Notes: generated from the letters alone by a model not told the origin. Counted from the stretch's first letter, positions 1 through 8,330 are shown. The stretch: 64,000 nucleotides of DNA from Paracoccaceae bacterium (GCA_022448245.1 JAKVCO010000006.1:186001-250000), one strand, 5' to 3'. Program-made: numbers and translations.

Positions 1-297
1 CACCACGAAAAGGCAGACCAGGAAGGTGTTGATGGAGTTCCGCCAGAACTCATTCTCAACAAATGCGCCTTCGTAGCCGCGCAGTGTGAAGGGGCTGCCG
101 TAGGTGTTTTGCGTGTTCGCGCCGGTCAGCGCGTTCGTCCAATCGGCGATGGAGAAGAAGTCGAGCTCGACCTTGAAGCTGCCCCAAAGCGTCCAGAAGA
201 ACGGGAAGGCGGCGAGGACGAACCAGATGGCAACGAAGATCCAGAGGCCAATCTGAAGCGGAAGCGGGCGGCGCTGTGCTGCGGATGCGGTCGACAT
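1..297 (-). CDS. Sugar ABC transporter permease, MalG type (partial, 3' end outside window)
   Basis: This is the second inner-membrane permease of a carbohydrate ABC importer. Only the first 99 codons are present and the gene runs off the left edge. The N-terminus is a short basic stretch followed by a hydrophobic first membrane segment (about residues 15-40, IGLWIFVAIWFVLAAFPFFW), as in MalG/LacG permeases. A second hydrophobic segment starts near residue 88. The ATG lies one base after the stop codon of the upstream permease, so the two genes are translationally linked. The EAA loop that contacts the ATPase should lie beyond the window. Family assignment is firm from context; the substrate is not visible. 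Confidence 0.85.
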   Translation of the reverse strand, partial: MSTASAAQRRPLPLQIGLWIFVAIWFVLAAFPFFWTLWGSFKVELDFFSIADWTNALTGANTQNTYGSPFTLRGYEGAFVENEFWRNSINTFLVCLFVV

Positions 298-298
298 C

Positions 299-1327
299 TT
301 AGTGACTCTTCTCGTTGAAATCGCGCCATGTGCGCACAAGGACCGGGCTCAGGAGGATCGCCACGCCGAGGATCGTCAGCACCGAAGTGGTGGCCGCCGA
401 TGAGAGCTGCCTTGTCTCCCCGCTCAGGTCGCTGAGGATGAAGGTCGATAGCGATTGCGCATGGGCCTGCGCTTGGAAACCGAGGATTGGCTCAAGCACC
501 CTGAAGTTATCCATCAGCTGGATCAGGGCCACGAACGTCACCAGCGGCGCGAGGTGTGGGATGATCACAAAGCGGATCTGCTGCCAGCGCGTGGCACCGT
601 CGATCTGCGCGGATTCAAGCGTGTCTTGCGGCACCGTCTGGAGGCCTGCGTAGAAGACCACGAAGGCAAAAGGCGCCGATGACCAGATCCCGTAGACAAT
701 CAAACAGATCCACATCAGAGGGGTTGAGGCCTTCACGGATAGGTCCGGGTCCGCCGTGATCCAACTGAGGAAGTTGCCCAAAACGCCTCGACTATCGACC
801 ATCCAGAAAAGAATGAGCGAGCCGATCAGCGGGGTCACGATCATCGGCAGAAGCGAGAAGAAGATCATCAGGCCCTTCAGGCGCTGATGGAGCGAGTTCA
901 CCGCCACAGCGATCGCAAAACCCAGCGCGATAAGTGCGGGCGTGCAGACAAAAGTGTAGGTCAGCGTGAAGGCCAGCGCGCTGTAGAACGGCAGGTTCAT
1001 CAGGTTGCTGAAGAAACTGGAGAGCCCGGAAGAGTTCCGCCACGCCTCACCCACTTCCGCGAAGGCGAGGTGCCCACGGTCGAAGTAGATACTCAGGCCC
1101 ACGAACCTGCCCAACGGCGAGCTTTCGCGAAGAGAAGCAGTGGCCTCTTGATCGATGGATGTCTCGGTGGTGCAGCCGAAAGGGCCGCAGTTCTCAACTT
1201 CGATCAGCACGGCCTCGTGGGGCGTGAAAAGCGATTGCGTGACAACCGATACGATGGGGAACGCGATGAACAACAACATCGCTGCCGCTGTCGGCAGAAA
1301 GAACCAAAAGAAGGTGCGGTGCTTCAT
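299..1327 (-). CDS. Sugar ABC transporter permease, MalF/UgpA type
   Basis: A 342-residue inner-membrane permease of the binding-protein-dependent transport family. It has an N-terminal membrane anchor (MKHRTFFWFFLPTAAAMLLF), a periplasmic stretch of about 70 residues and then five further hydrophobic segments. The cytoplasmic EAA motif that docks on the ATPase is seen as ESAQIDGATRWQQIRFVIIP near residue 240. It lies between the binding-protein gene and the second permease in a four-gene minus-strand operon. The periplasmic insert (about residues 30-85) contains two cysteines. The sugar or polyol transported cannot be told from sequence alone. Confidence 0.9.
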   Translation of the reverse strand: MKHRTFFWFFLPTAAAMLLFIAFPIVSVVTQSLFTPHEAVLIEVENCGPFGCTTETSIDQEATASLRESSPLGRFVGLSIYFDRGHLAFAEVGEAWRNSSGLSSFFSNLMNLPFYSALAFTLTYTFVCTPALIALGFAIAVAVNSLHQRLKGLMIFFSLLPMIVTPLIGSLILFWMVDSRGVLGNFLSWITADPDLSVKASTPLMWICLIVYGIWSSAPFAFVVFYAGLQTVPQDTLESAQIDGATRWQQIRFVIIPHLAPLVTFVALIQLMDNFRVLEPILGFQAQAHAQSLSTFILSDLSGETRQLSSAATTSVLTILGVAILLSPVLVRTWRDFNEKSH

Positions 1328-1358
1328 GGGGGTCCCTGTTGGCGGAAGCGGAAAGGAT

Positions 1359-1382
1359 GGGAGGCCGGCGTACCGGCCCCCC
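1359..1382 (-). repeat. Intercistronic hairpin after the binding-protein gene
   Basis: The arms GGGAGGCCGG (1359-1368) and CCGGCCCCCC (1373-1382) pair with one mismatch around a four-base loop. The hairpin sits 15 bases past the stop of the binding-protein gene and before the permease. No T-run follows on the minus strand, so it is more likely an mRNA-stabilising or partial-termination element than a full terminator. Comparable hairpins follow binding-protein genes at 8281 and 58820. Confidence 0.6.
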
Positions 1383-1396
1383 GAAGACGAAGGACC

Positions 1397-2641
1397 TTAG
1401 AGGAAGCCCTGCTCTTTTGCGGCAGCGATATAAGCTGCTTCGACGTCGGCCAGTGCCTGCTCTGCGGACTCGTTGCCCTGCATGAAGTCAGCAAGCTCGT
1501 TGCCCAGCGCCGTGTGCATCAGACCCATGAAGGGCAGCATCGGGTAAGGGATGGAGCCAGCCTGAGCAGCCGCGAAGACGCCCGTTGCAGCCGGGGTCGG
1601 TTCGTAGCCGTCGATGAGCCACACGGCCTGCGTGCGGGTCTCTTCGTCGGCCATGATCGCCGGATCGATGGCTTTCTTCATGGCGAGGAACGTTGCTTCT
1701 GCATCTGCATCAGAGATGTTCTTTGCAATGGTCCAGCCGTCCCACCAGAGCGTCGTCGCCGGGGTGTCACCACCGCCAACCGTCATCGGGCCTGCGATTG
1801 CGAAGCCGTCGATGACTTCCTGCGGCACACCTTCTGCGGTGACGAGCGTTGCGGCGCGGGAGCCCCACATGTTCATCAGCGCGGTGTTGCCTGCGCGGTA
1901 CTCGGCGTTGGTTGCGTTGGAATCGTGCGTCAGGAAGTCGGGGTTCATGTATTCCGACAGCGCCTTCATCATTTCCAGGGCCTTCACACCGGCTTCAGTG
2001 TTGATGCTCGGCTCAGCGGAGCCTGCCTTGAAGTGGGAGCCGCCCATGCCCAGGAACATGTTGTTGAATTCCTGTGCGAGGTTCCAACCAGCCGCATAGG
2101 CGCCGCCCACCGGGTTCTCCATGATGCCAGCAGCGCGGATTGCCTCTGCAGCTTCGAGCATCTCTTCGTAGGTGGTGGGAACGTCTTTGCCCACGGCCTC
2201 GAGCACGTCTGCGCGGTACACGAGGTGCTGTGCGTTTGCCATGAAGGCAACTGCCATGACCTGACCGTTGATCGTGATCAGCTGGTTCGGCTGAATGCCG
2301 TCACCGTGCTTTGCGACGAGATCGTCGAGCGGGCGGATGACGTCTTCGTTCATCAGCGCCACGATGGACGAGTTCGCGATGATCGCGGAAGTGTACTCGG
2401 CAGGGTTACCCTGCATGCCTGGCACGTTGATCGTCTGGTGATCCGCGGTGAGGTTCGTGGAAACCTCAACTGCATCACCCGCGCAACCCATGGCGCCTGC
2501 GCCAACGGTCTGGATGGCGGGGAATTCGTTGCCCACGATCGACACACGGCCCTCGGTCGGGCAACCTGCGTGGCCACCGGCCAGAGCCGTGGAGCCCAGC
2601 ATGGCAACCGCGCCAGCAAGTGCGATTTTCTTCAGAAACAT
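1397..2641 (-). CDS. Sugar ABC transporter substrate-binding protein
   Basis: A 414-residue periplasmic extracellular solute-binding protein of the family-1 (maltose-binding-like) fold. A clear Sec signal peptide is present: MFLKKIALAGAVAMLGSTALA followed by GGHAG. The mature protein has the two-lobed family pattern, including GYEPTP and PYPMLPFMG segments near the C-terminus. It is the second gene of the minus-strand operon, preceded by the ATPase (gap 93 bases) and followed by both permeases. The ribosome site GGGAGAG lies just upstream of the ATG. The family is typical of glycerol-phosphate, polyol and oligosaccharide importers; the ligand is unknown. Confidence 0.9.
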   Translation of the reverse strand: MFLKKIALAGAVAMLGSTALAGGHAGCPTEGRVSIVGNEFPAIQTVGAGAMGCAGDAVEVSTNLTADHQTINVPGMQGNPAEYTSAIIANSSIVALMNEDVIRPLDDLVAKHGDGIQPNQLITINGQVMAVAFMANAQHLVYRADVLEAVGKDVPTTYEEMLEAAEAIRAAGIMENPVGGAYAAGWNLAQEFNNMFLGMGGSHFKAGSAEPSINTEAGVKALEMMKALSEYMNPDFLTHDSNATNAEYRAGNTALMNMWGSRAATLVTAEGVPQEVIDGFAIAGPMTVGGGDTPATTLWWDGWTIAKNISDADAEATFLAMKKAIDPAIMADEETRTQAVWLIDGYEPTPAATGVFAAAQAGSIPYPMLPFMGLMHTALGNELADFMQGNESAEQALADVEAAYIAAAKEQGFL

Positions 2642-2734
2642 TTCTCTCTCCCTGTTTCATTCTGTTGAGGCAACGCGACTGGCGGAGCTGCCTCAGTCTT
2701 ATGGCCCCCGCCTCCGCCGGGACCGACTAAGGGG

Positions 2735-3784
2735 TTAACCCCCTATTCTGGCACCATCTTTCGCATCGAAGAGATGGCAAATACCTGCCGGGATCGATAC
2801 GCTCACATCGGCGCCGATCTCGGTTCTGTATTCCTTGTTGGCCTTGACGCTCAGAAGCGCACCGGCGGAGCGCACAGACACCATTGTCGCGTCGCCCAGA
2901 AGCTCCATCGAATAGACAGCTGCATTGAGCTGCCCCCCGCTTTCGACAACTTCGGCGTCTTCTGCACGGAAGCCCAACGTGAGCGGGCCGTCTGGCGCGC
3001 TCAAACCTGGAACTGAGAGGCCGGGCGCCTCGAAGGTGCCGCCCTTCACCGCGCCGTCGACGAGGTTCATCGCCGGGTTGCCGATGAAGCTCGCCACGAA
3101 GGTGTTGGAGGGATTGTCATAGATATCGGTAGGTGTGCCCACCTGCTGCACCACACCCTTGTTCATCACGACCACACGATCGGCGAGTGTCATGGCTTCA
3201 ATCTGATCGTGGGTCACGTAGATCGTCGTAACTTTGAGCTCGTGGCTCAGGTTCTTGATCTGGGCACGTGTGGAGACGCGCAGCTTGGCGTCGAGGTTCG
3301 ACAGCGGCTCGTCCATCAGGAACACGTTGGGCTCGCGCACGATCGCGCGGGCAAGGGCCACACGCTGGCGCTGACCACCAGACAGGGCGGCAGGCTTGCG
3401 GTGTAGGAAGTCGTCAAGCTCCACCATCGCGGACGCGCGCATCACGCGCTCCTTGTGCTCGTTCTCAGGCACCTTCCGGACCTTCAACGGGAAGCGGATG
3501 TTCTCGTAGACGTTCATGTTCGGGTAAAGGCCGTAAGACTGGAACACCATCGAGATGTCGCGGTCCTTTGGCTCAAGATCATTCACACGCTTGCCGTCGA
3601 TCATGATATCGCCGCCGGAAGGATCTTCGAGACCCGCAATCATCCGCATGGTCGTGGTCTTGCCGCATCCAGAAGGCCCAAGCAGCACCAGAAACTCTTC
3701 GTCGGCGATGGTCAGGTCGAAATCCTGCACCCCAACAAAGGAGCCCCAACGCTTCGAAATGTTCTCAAGTCTAATTTCGGCCAT
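2735..3784 (-). CDS. Sugar ABC transporter ATP-binding protein, UgpC/MsmX-MalK type
   Basis: A 349-residue cytoplasmic ATPase that energises the importer encoded downstream. Walker A is GPSGCGKTT (about residues 36-44), the signature is [14 protein letters not shown] (about 135-148), Walker B is VFLMDEPLSNLDA and the switch histidine is in TIYVTHDQIEAMT. The C-terminal 110 residues form the OB-fold (TOBE) regulatory domain usual for this subfamily, and the length is normal. It is the first gene of the operon and reads divergently from the SnoaL-like gene at 3939. A GGGGTTAACCCC palindrome (2731-2742) overlaps its stop codon. Confidence 0.93.
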   Translation of the reverse strand: MAEIRLENISKRWGSFVGVQDFDLTIADEEFLVLLGPSGCGKTTTMRMIAGLEDPSGGDIMIDGKRVNDLEPKDRDISMVFQSYGLYPNMNVYENIRFPLKVRKVPENEHKERVMRASAMVELDDFLHRKPAALSGGQRQRVALARAIVREPNVFLMDEPLSNLDAKLRVSTRAQIKNLSHELKVTTIYVTHDQIEAMTLADRVVVMNKGVVQQVGTPTDIYDNPSNTFVASFIGNPAMNLVDGAVKGGTFEAPGLSVPGLSAPDGPLTLGFRAEDAEVVESGGQLNAAVYSMELLGDATMVSVRSAGALLSVKANKEYRTEIGADVSVSIPAGICHLFDAKDGARIGG

Positions 3785-3858
3785 GTAACGGCTCCTCCCC
3801 GTGTGACCCGCCCTGATTGGTGCGGCCTATGGCAGCCGAGCCACGAGATTCGCGGCCG

Positions 3859-3874
3859 TTGCACAGGTATGCAA
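3859..3874. promoter_or_regulatory. Palindrome in the divergent promoter region (candidate operator)
   Basis: TTGCA (3859-3863) and TGCAA (3870-3874) form a perfect inverted repeat with a six-base spacer. It lies between the ABC ATPase gene (start 3784) and the SnoaL-like gene (start 3939), about 75 and 65 bases from the two start codons. That position suits control of either or both genes. No dedicated regulator is encoded nearby, so the protein that would bind it is unknown. Confidence 0.35.
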
Positions 3875-3938
3875 AAAGGCTAGACGCGAGCGCAGCATTT
3901 TGACAACCCTTTTTCGAAATCGGAGAAATTGGTGTCCC

Positions 3939-4946
3939 ATGACAGAACTCAAAACATCCACCGAAGGCACAGATTTTCGCCCGCAAATGCGGCAAGTGCT
4001 GGATGAAATTGCACAAAATCCCGAGGCCGCAGAGAAGTATCTGACCCCGGATAGTGTGTGGGACATTGCGCACCCGGTGAATCAGCTCGTCGGGCCACAG
4101 CAGGTGATAGAGAAATTTCTCATGCCATTGAACGCGGCCCTAACTGGAATGGAGCGGCGCGACATCCTTTTCCTCGGCGGCACGAGCCGTTTGCACGAAA
4201 AGGGCCGCTGGGTTGCTGCGATCACCCATTACGTCGGCATCTTTGACGCCCCTCTCTTTGGTCTCAAACCTTCGAAATCTATGGTCTTTTTCCGCTCGGG
4301 CGAATTCTACCGCCTAGATGAAGTGGGCAAGATCGCTGAGGCAAAGATTCTCTTTGATATGATCGATCTCATGGTGCAGGCGCGCCGCATGCCGCTGCCA
4401 TCCTACGGGACCGAGATCACGTTCCCGGCCCCCTCCACGCAGGACGGCTTGTGCCCACAAACGCCCTACGACGGTGACGCCTTCGAGGTGGTGGAGCGGA
4501 TGGCCGCGACCCTCGGCAAATATGACCCGGAGACCTATTACTCCGAGGGCCAGACCGGCCCGGACGGGGTCTGGACCGACAACATGATGTGGTACGGGCC
4601 CGGCGGTATTGGGTCGAACACGCGCTGGAAAGGGTTCGTGAAAGACCACCGCGCACCGTTCCTTGACGGGTTCCCTGATCGCAAGGGTGGTCATCACTTC
4701 TGCCGTTTCGGCGATAGCCACTACGCCGCAATGGGCGGCTGGCCGTCGATCCACGCGACATGGGCCGAAGACTATCTTGGCGTAAAGGCCACCGGTGGCC
4801 CCATCACCATGCGCGTGATGGATTTCTACCGCATCGGGACCGAATACAAAAACCACAAGCTGGCAGAAAACTGGGTCTTCATCGACCTATGCGACCTCTT
4901 CCTGCAAGGCGGTCGCGACATCATCGCGGAATCAAACGCGCTCTGA
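3939..4946 (+). CDS. SnoaL/NTF2-like protein with two tandem domains
   Basis: A 335-residue cytoplasmic protein with no signal peptide. The pattern fits two successive SnoaL-like (NTF2 fold, cone-shaped) domains, roughly residues 20-150 and 170-320. Each contains a helix-rich start (MRQVLDEIAQNPEAAEKYL; MAATLGKYDPETYY) and a later beta-sheet part rich in W, G and F. I chose the ATG at 3939 because GGAGA at 3922-3926 is a plausible ribosome site; an ATG 39 bases upstream lacks one. It reads divergently from the sugar ABC operon. The fold is shared by cyclases, isomerases, dehydratases and binding proteins, so the reaction cannot be stated. Confidence 0.7.
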   Translation: MTELKTSTEGTDFRPQMRQVLDEIAQNPEAAEKYLTPDSVWDIAHPVNQLVGPQQVIEKFLMPLNAALTGMERRDILFLGGTSRLHEKGRWVAAITHYVGIFDAPLFGLKPSKSMVFFRSGEFYRLDEVGKIAEAKILFDMIDLMVQARRMPLPSYGTEITFPAPSTQDGLCPQTPYDGDAFEVVERMAATLGKYDPETYYSEGQTGPDGVWTDNMMWYGPGGIGSNTRWKGFVKDHRAPFLDGFPDRKGGHHFCRFGDSHYAAMGGWPSIHATWAEDYLGVKATGGPITMRVMDFYRIGTEYKNHKLAENWVFIDLCDLFLQGGRDIIAESNAL

Positions 4947-4957
4947 GAAGCGAAAAA

Positions 4958-4985
4958 AAGCAGGCGATGATGCCATCGCCTGCTT
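4958..4985 (-). terminator. Intrinsic terminator of the MalK-type ATPase gene
   Basis: A perfect 12-base-pair stem (4958-4969 with 4974-4985) closes a four-base loop. On the minus strand it is followed directly by TTTTTTTC, the classical shape of a Rho-independent terminator for the ATPase gene ending at 5011. The same stem may also end rightward transcription of the SnoaL-like gene, but the T-run on that side is poor. Confidence 0.85.
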
Positions 4986-5010
4986 CGCCAAAATCACTCA
5001 GTGATGGCGA

Positions 5011-6069
5011 TCAGCGGATACGGAGTTCCGTGTTCGCATCGAACAGGCGCGCCTGATCGACATCGAACGAGATGCCAACCGTCTCACCAGCCTTCACCCG
5101 GTCTTCCCCGCGCTCTTCAACGATCATTCGCTCCCCGTTCTCAGCGACGAGATAGGCGTAGGACACGCCGCCAAGCGCCTCGGTCAGGTCCACTTTGTGG
5201 GTGCTGCCGCCTCGTTCGATGGTGATGTGCTCCGGCCGCATGCCGAGTTCCACCGCTGTGCCTTCCGACGGCAGCGCCACATCGAGCTCCACGTCGCGCG
5301 CCAGCGATGGCACCGCGATCTTGCCGCCTTTGACCTCGGCCGCGACAAAGTTCATCGCCGGCGAGCCAATGAAGCCCGCCACGAACTTGTTGTCCGGGTC
5401 ACGGTAGAGATCCATAGGAGCGCCCACCTGTTCGATCTTGCCCAGACGCAGCACCACGATCTTGTCTGCGAGCGTCATCGCTTCCACCTGATCGTGCGTC
5501 ACGTAGATCATCGTGGCGCCGATCTCGGAATGGAGGCGCGCGATCTCCACGCGCATCTCCACCCGCAGTTCTGCGTCGAGGTTCGAAAGCGGCTCGTCAA
5601 AAAGGAAGACCTCAGGGCCGCGAACAATCGCACGGCCAATGGCCACACGCTGACGCTGACCGCCGGACAGGGCCGCCGGCTTGCGCTTGAGGTATTCGTC
5701 AAGACGCAGAATCTTCGAGGCGCCGCCGACCTTCTCTTTAATCTCTTCCTGTGGGTACCCGTTCATCTTCAGGCCAAAGCCCATGTTCTCTTCCACGGTC
5801 ATATGCGGGTAGAGCGCGTAAGTCTGGAACACCATCGCCACGCCACGCTCGGCAGGGTCGAGGTTCGTCACATCCCGCGAGCCAATGTTGATCTGCCCGT
5901 CGGTCGTTTCCTCAAGGCCAGCAACCATCCGCAAAAGCGTGGATTTACCGCAACCCGACGGTCCGACGAACACACAAAACTCGCCGTCCTTGATGTCGAG
6001 GTCCACACCGTGGATGACCTGAGTGGCTCCGTAGCGTTTGATGACGTTGTTGAGCGTTACGCCGGTCAT
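5011..6069 (-). CDS. ABC transporter ATP-binding protein, MalK type (galactoside uptake)
   Basis: A 352-residue ATPase with Walker A GPSGCGKST, signature [14 protein letters not shown], Walker B VFLFDEPLSNLDA, the switch histidine in MIYVTHDQVEAMT and a C-terminal TOBE domain. Its operon holds no permease. It follows the IclR regulator by only 12 bases, and both run away from the galactoside operon. That operon (7041 onward) carries a binding protein and two permeases but no ATPase, so this protein is very probably its missing subunit. MalK-type C-terminal domains often take part in regulation, which could matter here because gene and regulator share a transcript. Confidence 0.9.
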   Translation of the reverse strand: MTGVTLNNVIKRYGATQVIHGVDLDIKDGEFCVFVGPSGCGKSTLLRMVAGLEETTDGQINIGSRDVTNLDPAERGVAMVFQTYALYPHMTVEENMGFGLKMNGYPQEEIKEKVGGASKILRLDEYLKRKPAALSGGQRQRVAIGRAIVRGPEVFLFDEPLSNLDAELRVEMRVEIARLHSEIGATMIYVTHDQVEAMTLADKIVVLRLGKIEQVGAPMDLYRDPDNKFVAGFIGSPAMNFVAAEVKGGKIAVPSLARDVELDVALPSEGTAVELGMRPEHITIERGGSTHKVDLTEALGGVSYAYLVAENGERMIVEERGEDRVKAGETVGISFDVDQARLFDANTELRIR

Positions 6070-6081
6070 GGGTGCTCTCTC

Positions 6082-6873
6082 CTAGATTGACACTGTGTCT
6101 GGGAAGCGCCAGGCGACGGCTTCCTCTGAAATTTGGTGGGCGGTGTCTCGGATGGTGGGGGCGCACCCCTCGAGCACCTTTAGCGAGCTGCGAGAGGTCG
6201 ATGAGGTGACGGACAACGCACCAAGCACGCGACCCTGCCCCGTAAGAATCGGAACAGCCACGCAGATGATTCCCGGTTCGTGTTCTTCGCGGTCCATCGC
6301 GAATCCCTGCTCGCGAATCTCTTCAAGCTCGGTGCGCAGGGCGAATTCCGAGGTGACCGTCGACGGGGTGAAACGGTGAAAGCTTTGCTGACGGATGACA
6401 TTCGACAGCTGCTCGGGAGGCAAGAATGCGAGCATCGCTTTACCCACGCCGGTGCAATACGCGGGGCCTACTTTGCCTGCCTGCGAAAACATTGGCACCG
6501 GGTCGCGTGCGTTCACTTTATCCACATAAAGGACCGACGCATTATCGAGCTGTGCTAGGTGCACCGTCTCGCCCATCCGCGCGCTGAGCGCATCCAGATG
6601 GCTGCGCGCAACAGGCGCCAACGATGATGTTTCCCAGGCTGCATGGGCCAAACGCACGAGACGCACGCCCAGCGCATAAGTCTGCCGATCTTGGTCAAAA
6701 ACCAGCATGCCCTCGGAGGTGAGCGTTTGCACAAATCGGTAGAGCGTGGCCTTGGGGAATCGCGACGTGGCAAGAAGCTCGGCAAACCGGACCGGGCGGC
6801 CAAAGGTCGCCACTTGATCGAGCACTTCCAGCGCTTTTCCCACGGTACCCGCGCTTTTGTACGCGTCGTCCAT
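6082..6873 (-). CDS. IclR-family transcriptional regulator of the galactoside locus
   Basis: A 263-residue regulator. Residues about 8-65 form the winged helix-turn-helix (VGKALEVLDQVATFGRPVRF ... FPKATLYRFVQTL). Residues about 80-255 form the IclR effector-binding domain, with the family-typical YCTGVGKAMLAFLP and the later segment in which GIICVAVPI can be read. It is divergent from the 11-gene galactoside operon and co-transcribed with the MalK-type ATPase, so control of both units is likely. A GTTTCA-N5-TGGAAC palindrome in the divergent gap matches the general form of IclR-family operators. The effector is probably a sugar, lactone or KDGal-like acid (inference). Confidence 0.92.
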   Translation of the reverse strand: MDDAYKSAGTVGKALEVLDQVATFGRPVRFAELLATSRFPKATLYRFVQTLTSEGMLVFDQDRQTYALGVRLVRLAHAAWETSSLAPVARSHLDALSARMGETVHLAQLDNASVLYVDKVNARDPVPMFSQAGKVGPAYCTGVGKAMLAFLPPEQLSNVIRQQSFHRFTPSTVTSEFALRTELEEIREQGFAMDREEHEPGIICVAVPILTGQGRVLGALSVTSSTSRSSLKVLEGCAPTIRDTAHQISEEAVAWRFPDTVSI

Positions 6874-6926
6874 CGTTCCTCCCTAGGCCGGCGCCATATC
6901 TTTCTCGGATGGTCGGGCCTCTTTGG

Positions 6927-6932
6927 TTGACA
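6927..6932 (+). promoter_or_regulatory. Possible -35 element TTGACA of the galactoside operon
   Basis: A perfect TTGACA lies in the divergent gap between the IclR gene and the binding-protein gene. The best -10 at standard spacing is weak (around CTTACA/TTACAT, 6950-6956). If this is the promoter, transcription would start near 6963 and the IclR-type palindrome at 6975-6991 would lie just downstream, suited to repression. Low certainty because of the poor -10. Confidence 0.3.
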
Positions 6933-6974
6933 TGAGTAGGCGAGTCGCGCTTACATTCCAATATCTAAAACCGA

Positions 6975-6991
6975 GTTTCAAATAATGGAAC
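6975..6991. promoter_or_regulatory. Candidate IclR operator GTTTCA-N5-TGGAAC
   Basis: A 17-base imperfect palindrome: GTTTCA, five bases AATAA, then TGGAAC. The half-sites are complementary except for one position. A further TTCCA half-site lies at 6956-6960. The form resembles known IclR-family sites built from TGGAA/TTCCA-type arms. It sits 50 bases before the binding-protein start codon and 101 bases from the regulator's own start, so it could control both directions. Confidence 0.5.
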
Positions 6992-7040
6992 CAATCGGGG
7001 ACCTACGGAACTCGGCGAATGGAAGCATAGGGAGGAAAAC

Positions 7041-8258
7041 ATGCGTTCCATCTTGACCTCCGTGGTGGCTCTGGCCGTCGCGGCGCCTGCATTTGCAAGC
7101 GATCTCGTCATCAACTTCGACGACCTGAACCCAGCACCGAAAGCTGCCTTCGAGGCGGCTGTCGAGGCATTCAAAGCGGAAAACCCCGACATCAACGTCA
7201 CGGTCAACATCAACGACCGCGAAGCGCACAAGACGGCGATCCGCAACTTCCTGACCGCCGACGCACCTGATGTGACGTCGTGGTACCCAGGCAACCGCAT
7301 GGCACCGTTTACCGACACCGGTCTCTTCCAGGGCGTCGATGACGTTTGGGACGAAAACGGCCTGCGCGAGACCTTCGCGTCCATCGAAGCAACGATGACC
7401 CGCGACGGCGTCACCTATGGTGTGCCTTACTCCTACTACCAGTGGGGCATCTACTACCGTAAGGACATCTTCGACAAACTGGGCCTCGAAGAGTTCGAAA
7501 CCTGGGACGACATGCTCGCAGGTTGCGCGCAGATGAAAGAAGTGGGTGTGACCCCCTTCACCATCGGCACCAAGTTCCTTTGGACCGCAGCAGGCGTGTT
7601 TGACTACATCAACCTGCGCACCAACGGCTATGACGTACACAACGGCCTGACCGGTGGCGAAATCGCCTACACCGATCCGCGCATCGTGGCGACGTTCGAC
7701 AACTGGGAGCAGCTCATCAACGAGTGTGGCTTCGTCGACAACCACGCCTCCATGTCCTGGCAGGACGCTCTGACGCCGTTCGTGAACGGTGACGCGGGCA
7801 TGTACGTGATGGGTAACTTCGCGGTTTCGGCCATGAAAGACGCCGGTCTGTCCAACGACCAGATCGACTACATGCCGTTCCCGTCCATCAACCCTGACGT
7901 GGCACGTGCCGAAGAAGCACCTGCTGACGCGTTCTTCATCCCGACGAACGCAACCAACGTCGAGAACGCCAAAAAGTTCCTGGCATTCGTTGCACGTGCA
8001 GACGTTCAGTCCGCATGGAACGACACCATCGGTCAGCTGCCGCCGAACTCTGAGGCGACCGTCTCCGATGACAAGTTCATCCAGGAAGGCTTTGCCACCG
8101 TTTCCTCCGCAGCCGGCCTCGCGCAGTTCTACGACCGCGACGCACCTGCTGCGATGGCATCCGAGGGCATGAAGGGCTTCCAGGAGTTCATGCTCGACAC
8201 GTCCAAGAAGATGGAAGTTCTTGAGCGCCTCGATGGTGTTCAGGCCGAAGTCTACTAA
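7041..8258 (+). CDS. Galactoside ABC transporter substrate-binding protein
   Basis: A 405-residue periplasmic solute-binding protein (family 1). The signal peptide MRSILTSVVALAVAAPAFA precedes SDLVIN. Mature-protein landmarks include APDVTSWYPGNRMAPF, the ligand-pocket-like YYQWGIYYRKDIF and GDAGMYVMGNF. The ribosome site GGAGG at 7031 is strong. It is the first gene of an operon with alpha- and beta-galactosidases, so the ligand is most likely an alpha/beta-galactoside or galactose-containing oligosaccharide (inference from context). Two strong hairpins in the 203-base gap after it probably keep its mRNA abundant relative to the permease genes. Confidence 0.9.
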   Translation: MRSILTSVVALAVAAPAFASDLVINFDDLNPAPKAAFEAAVEAFKAENPDINVTVNINDREAHKTAIRNFLTADAPDVTSWYPGNRMAPFTDTGLFQGVDDVWDENGLRETFASIEATMTRDGVTYGVPYSYYQWGIYYRKDIFDKLGLEEFETWDDMLAGCAQMKEVGVTPFTIGTKFLWTAAGVFDYINLRTNGYDVHNGLTGGEIAYTDPRIVATFDNWEQLINECGFVDNHASMSWQDALTPFVNGDAGMYVMGNFAVSAMKDAGLSNDQIDYMPFPSINPDVARAEEAPADAFFIPTNATNVENAKKFLAFVARADVQSAWNDTIGQLPPNSEATVSDDKFIQEGFATVSSAAGLAQFYDRDAPAAMASEGMKGFQEFMLDTSKKMEVLERLDGVQAEVY

Positions 8259-8280
8259 GCCGACGTCGAAATAAGGGGCT

Positions 8281-8302
8281 GGCCCGGTGGCAACACCGGG
8301 CC
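8281..8302 (+). repeat. Intercistronic hairpin after the binding-protein gene
   Basis: A perfect nine-base-pair stem, GGCCCGGTG (8281-8289) and CACCGGGCC (8294-8302), closes a GCAA tetraloop of the stable GNRA class. It lies 22 bases after the binding-protein stop and well before the permease. No T-run follows. The expected role is 3'-end protection of the binding-protein message or partial termination. Confidence 0.7.
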
Positions 8303-8330
8303 GCGCCCGACCCTCCCCCGGGAGGGCGCA
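8303..8330 (+). repeat. Palindromic repeat related to the copies at 43908, 44003 and 56789
   Basis: GCGCCCGACC is followed by CCCTCCC, two bases and GGGAGGG, ending in CGCA. The CCCTCCC/GGGAGGG arms (8311-8317 and 8320-8326) form a hairpin. The order GCGCC..CCCGACC..CTCC..GGAGGGC resembles the elements in the yej and dipeptide operons, although this copy is the most divergent. The rest of the gap, 8331-8461, shows no reading frame or promoter I can defend. Confidence 0.5.

Noticed and set aside
887-2668. A long open frame (about 590 codons) on the plus strand opposite the first sugar ABC operon
   Set aside because: It is antisense to two well-recognised transporter genes. Its translation is rich in Arg, His, Cys and Gly without any domain, as expected from reverse reading of GC-rich codons. 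The same applies to long antisense frames at 30102-31979 and 46158-48236.
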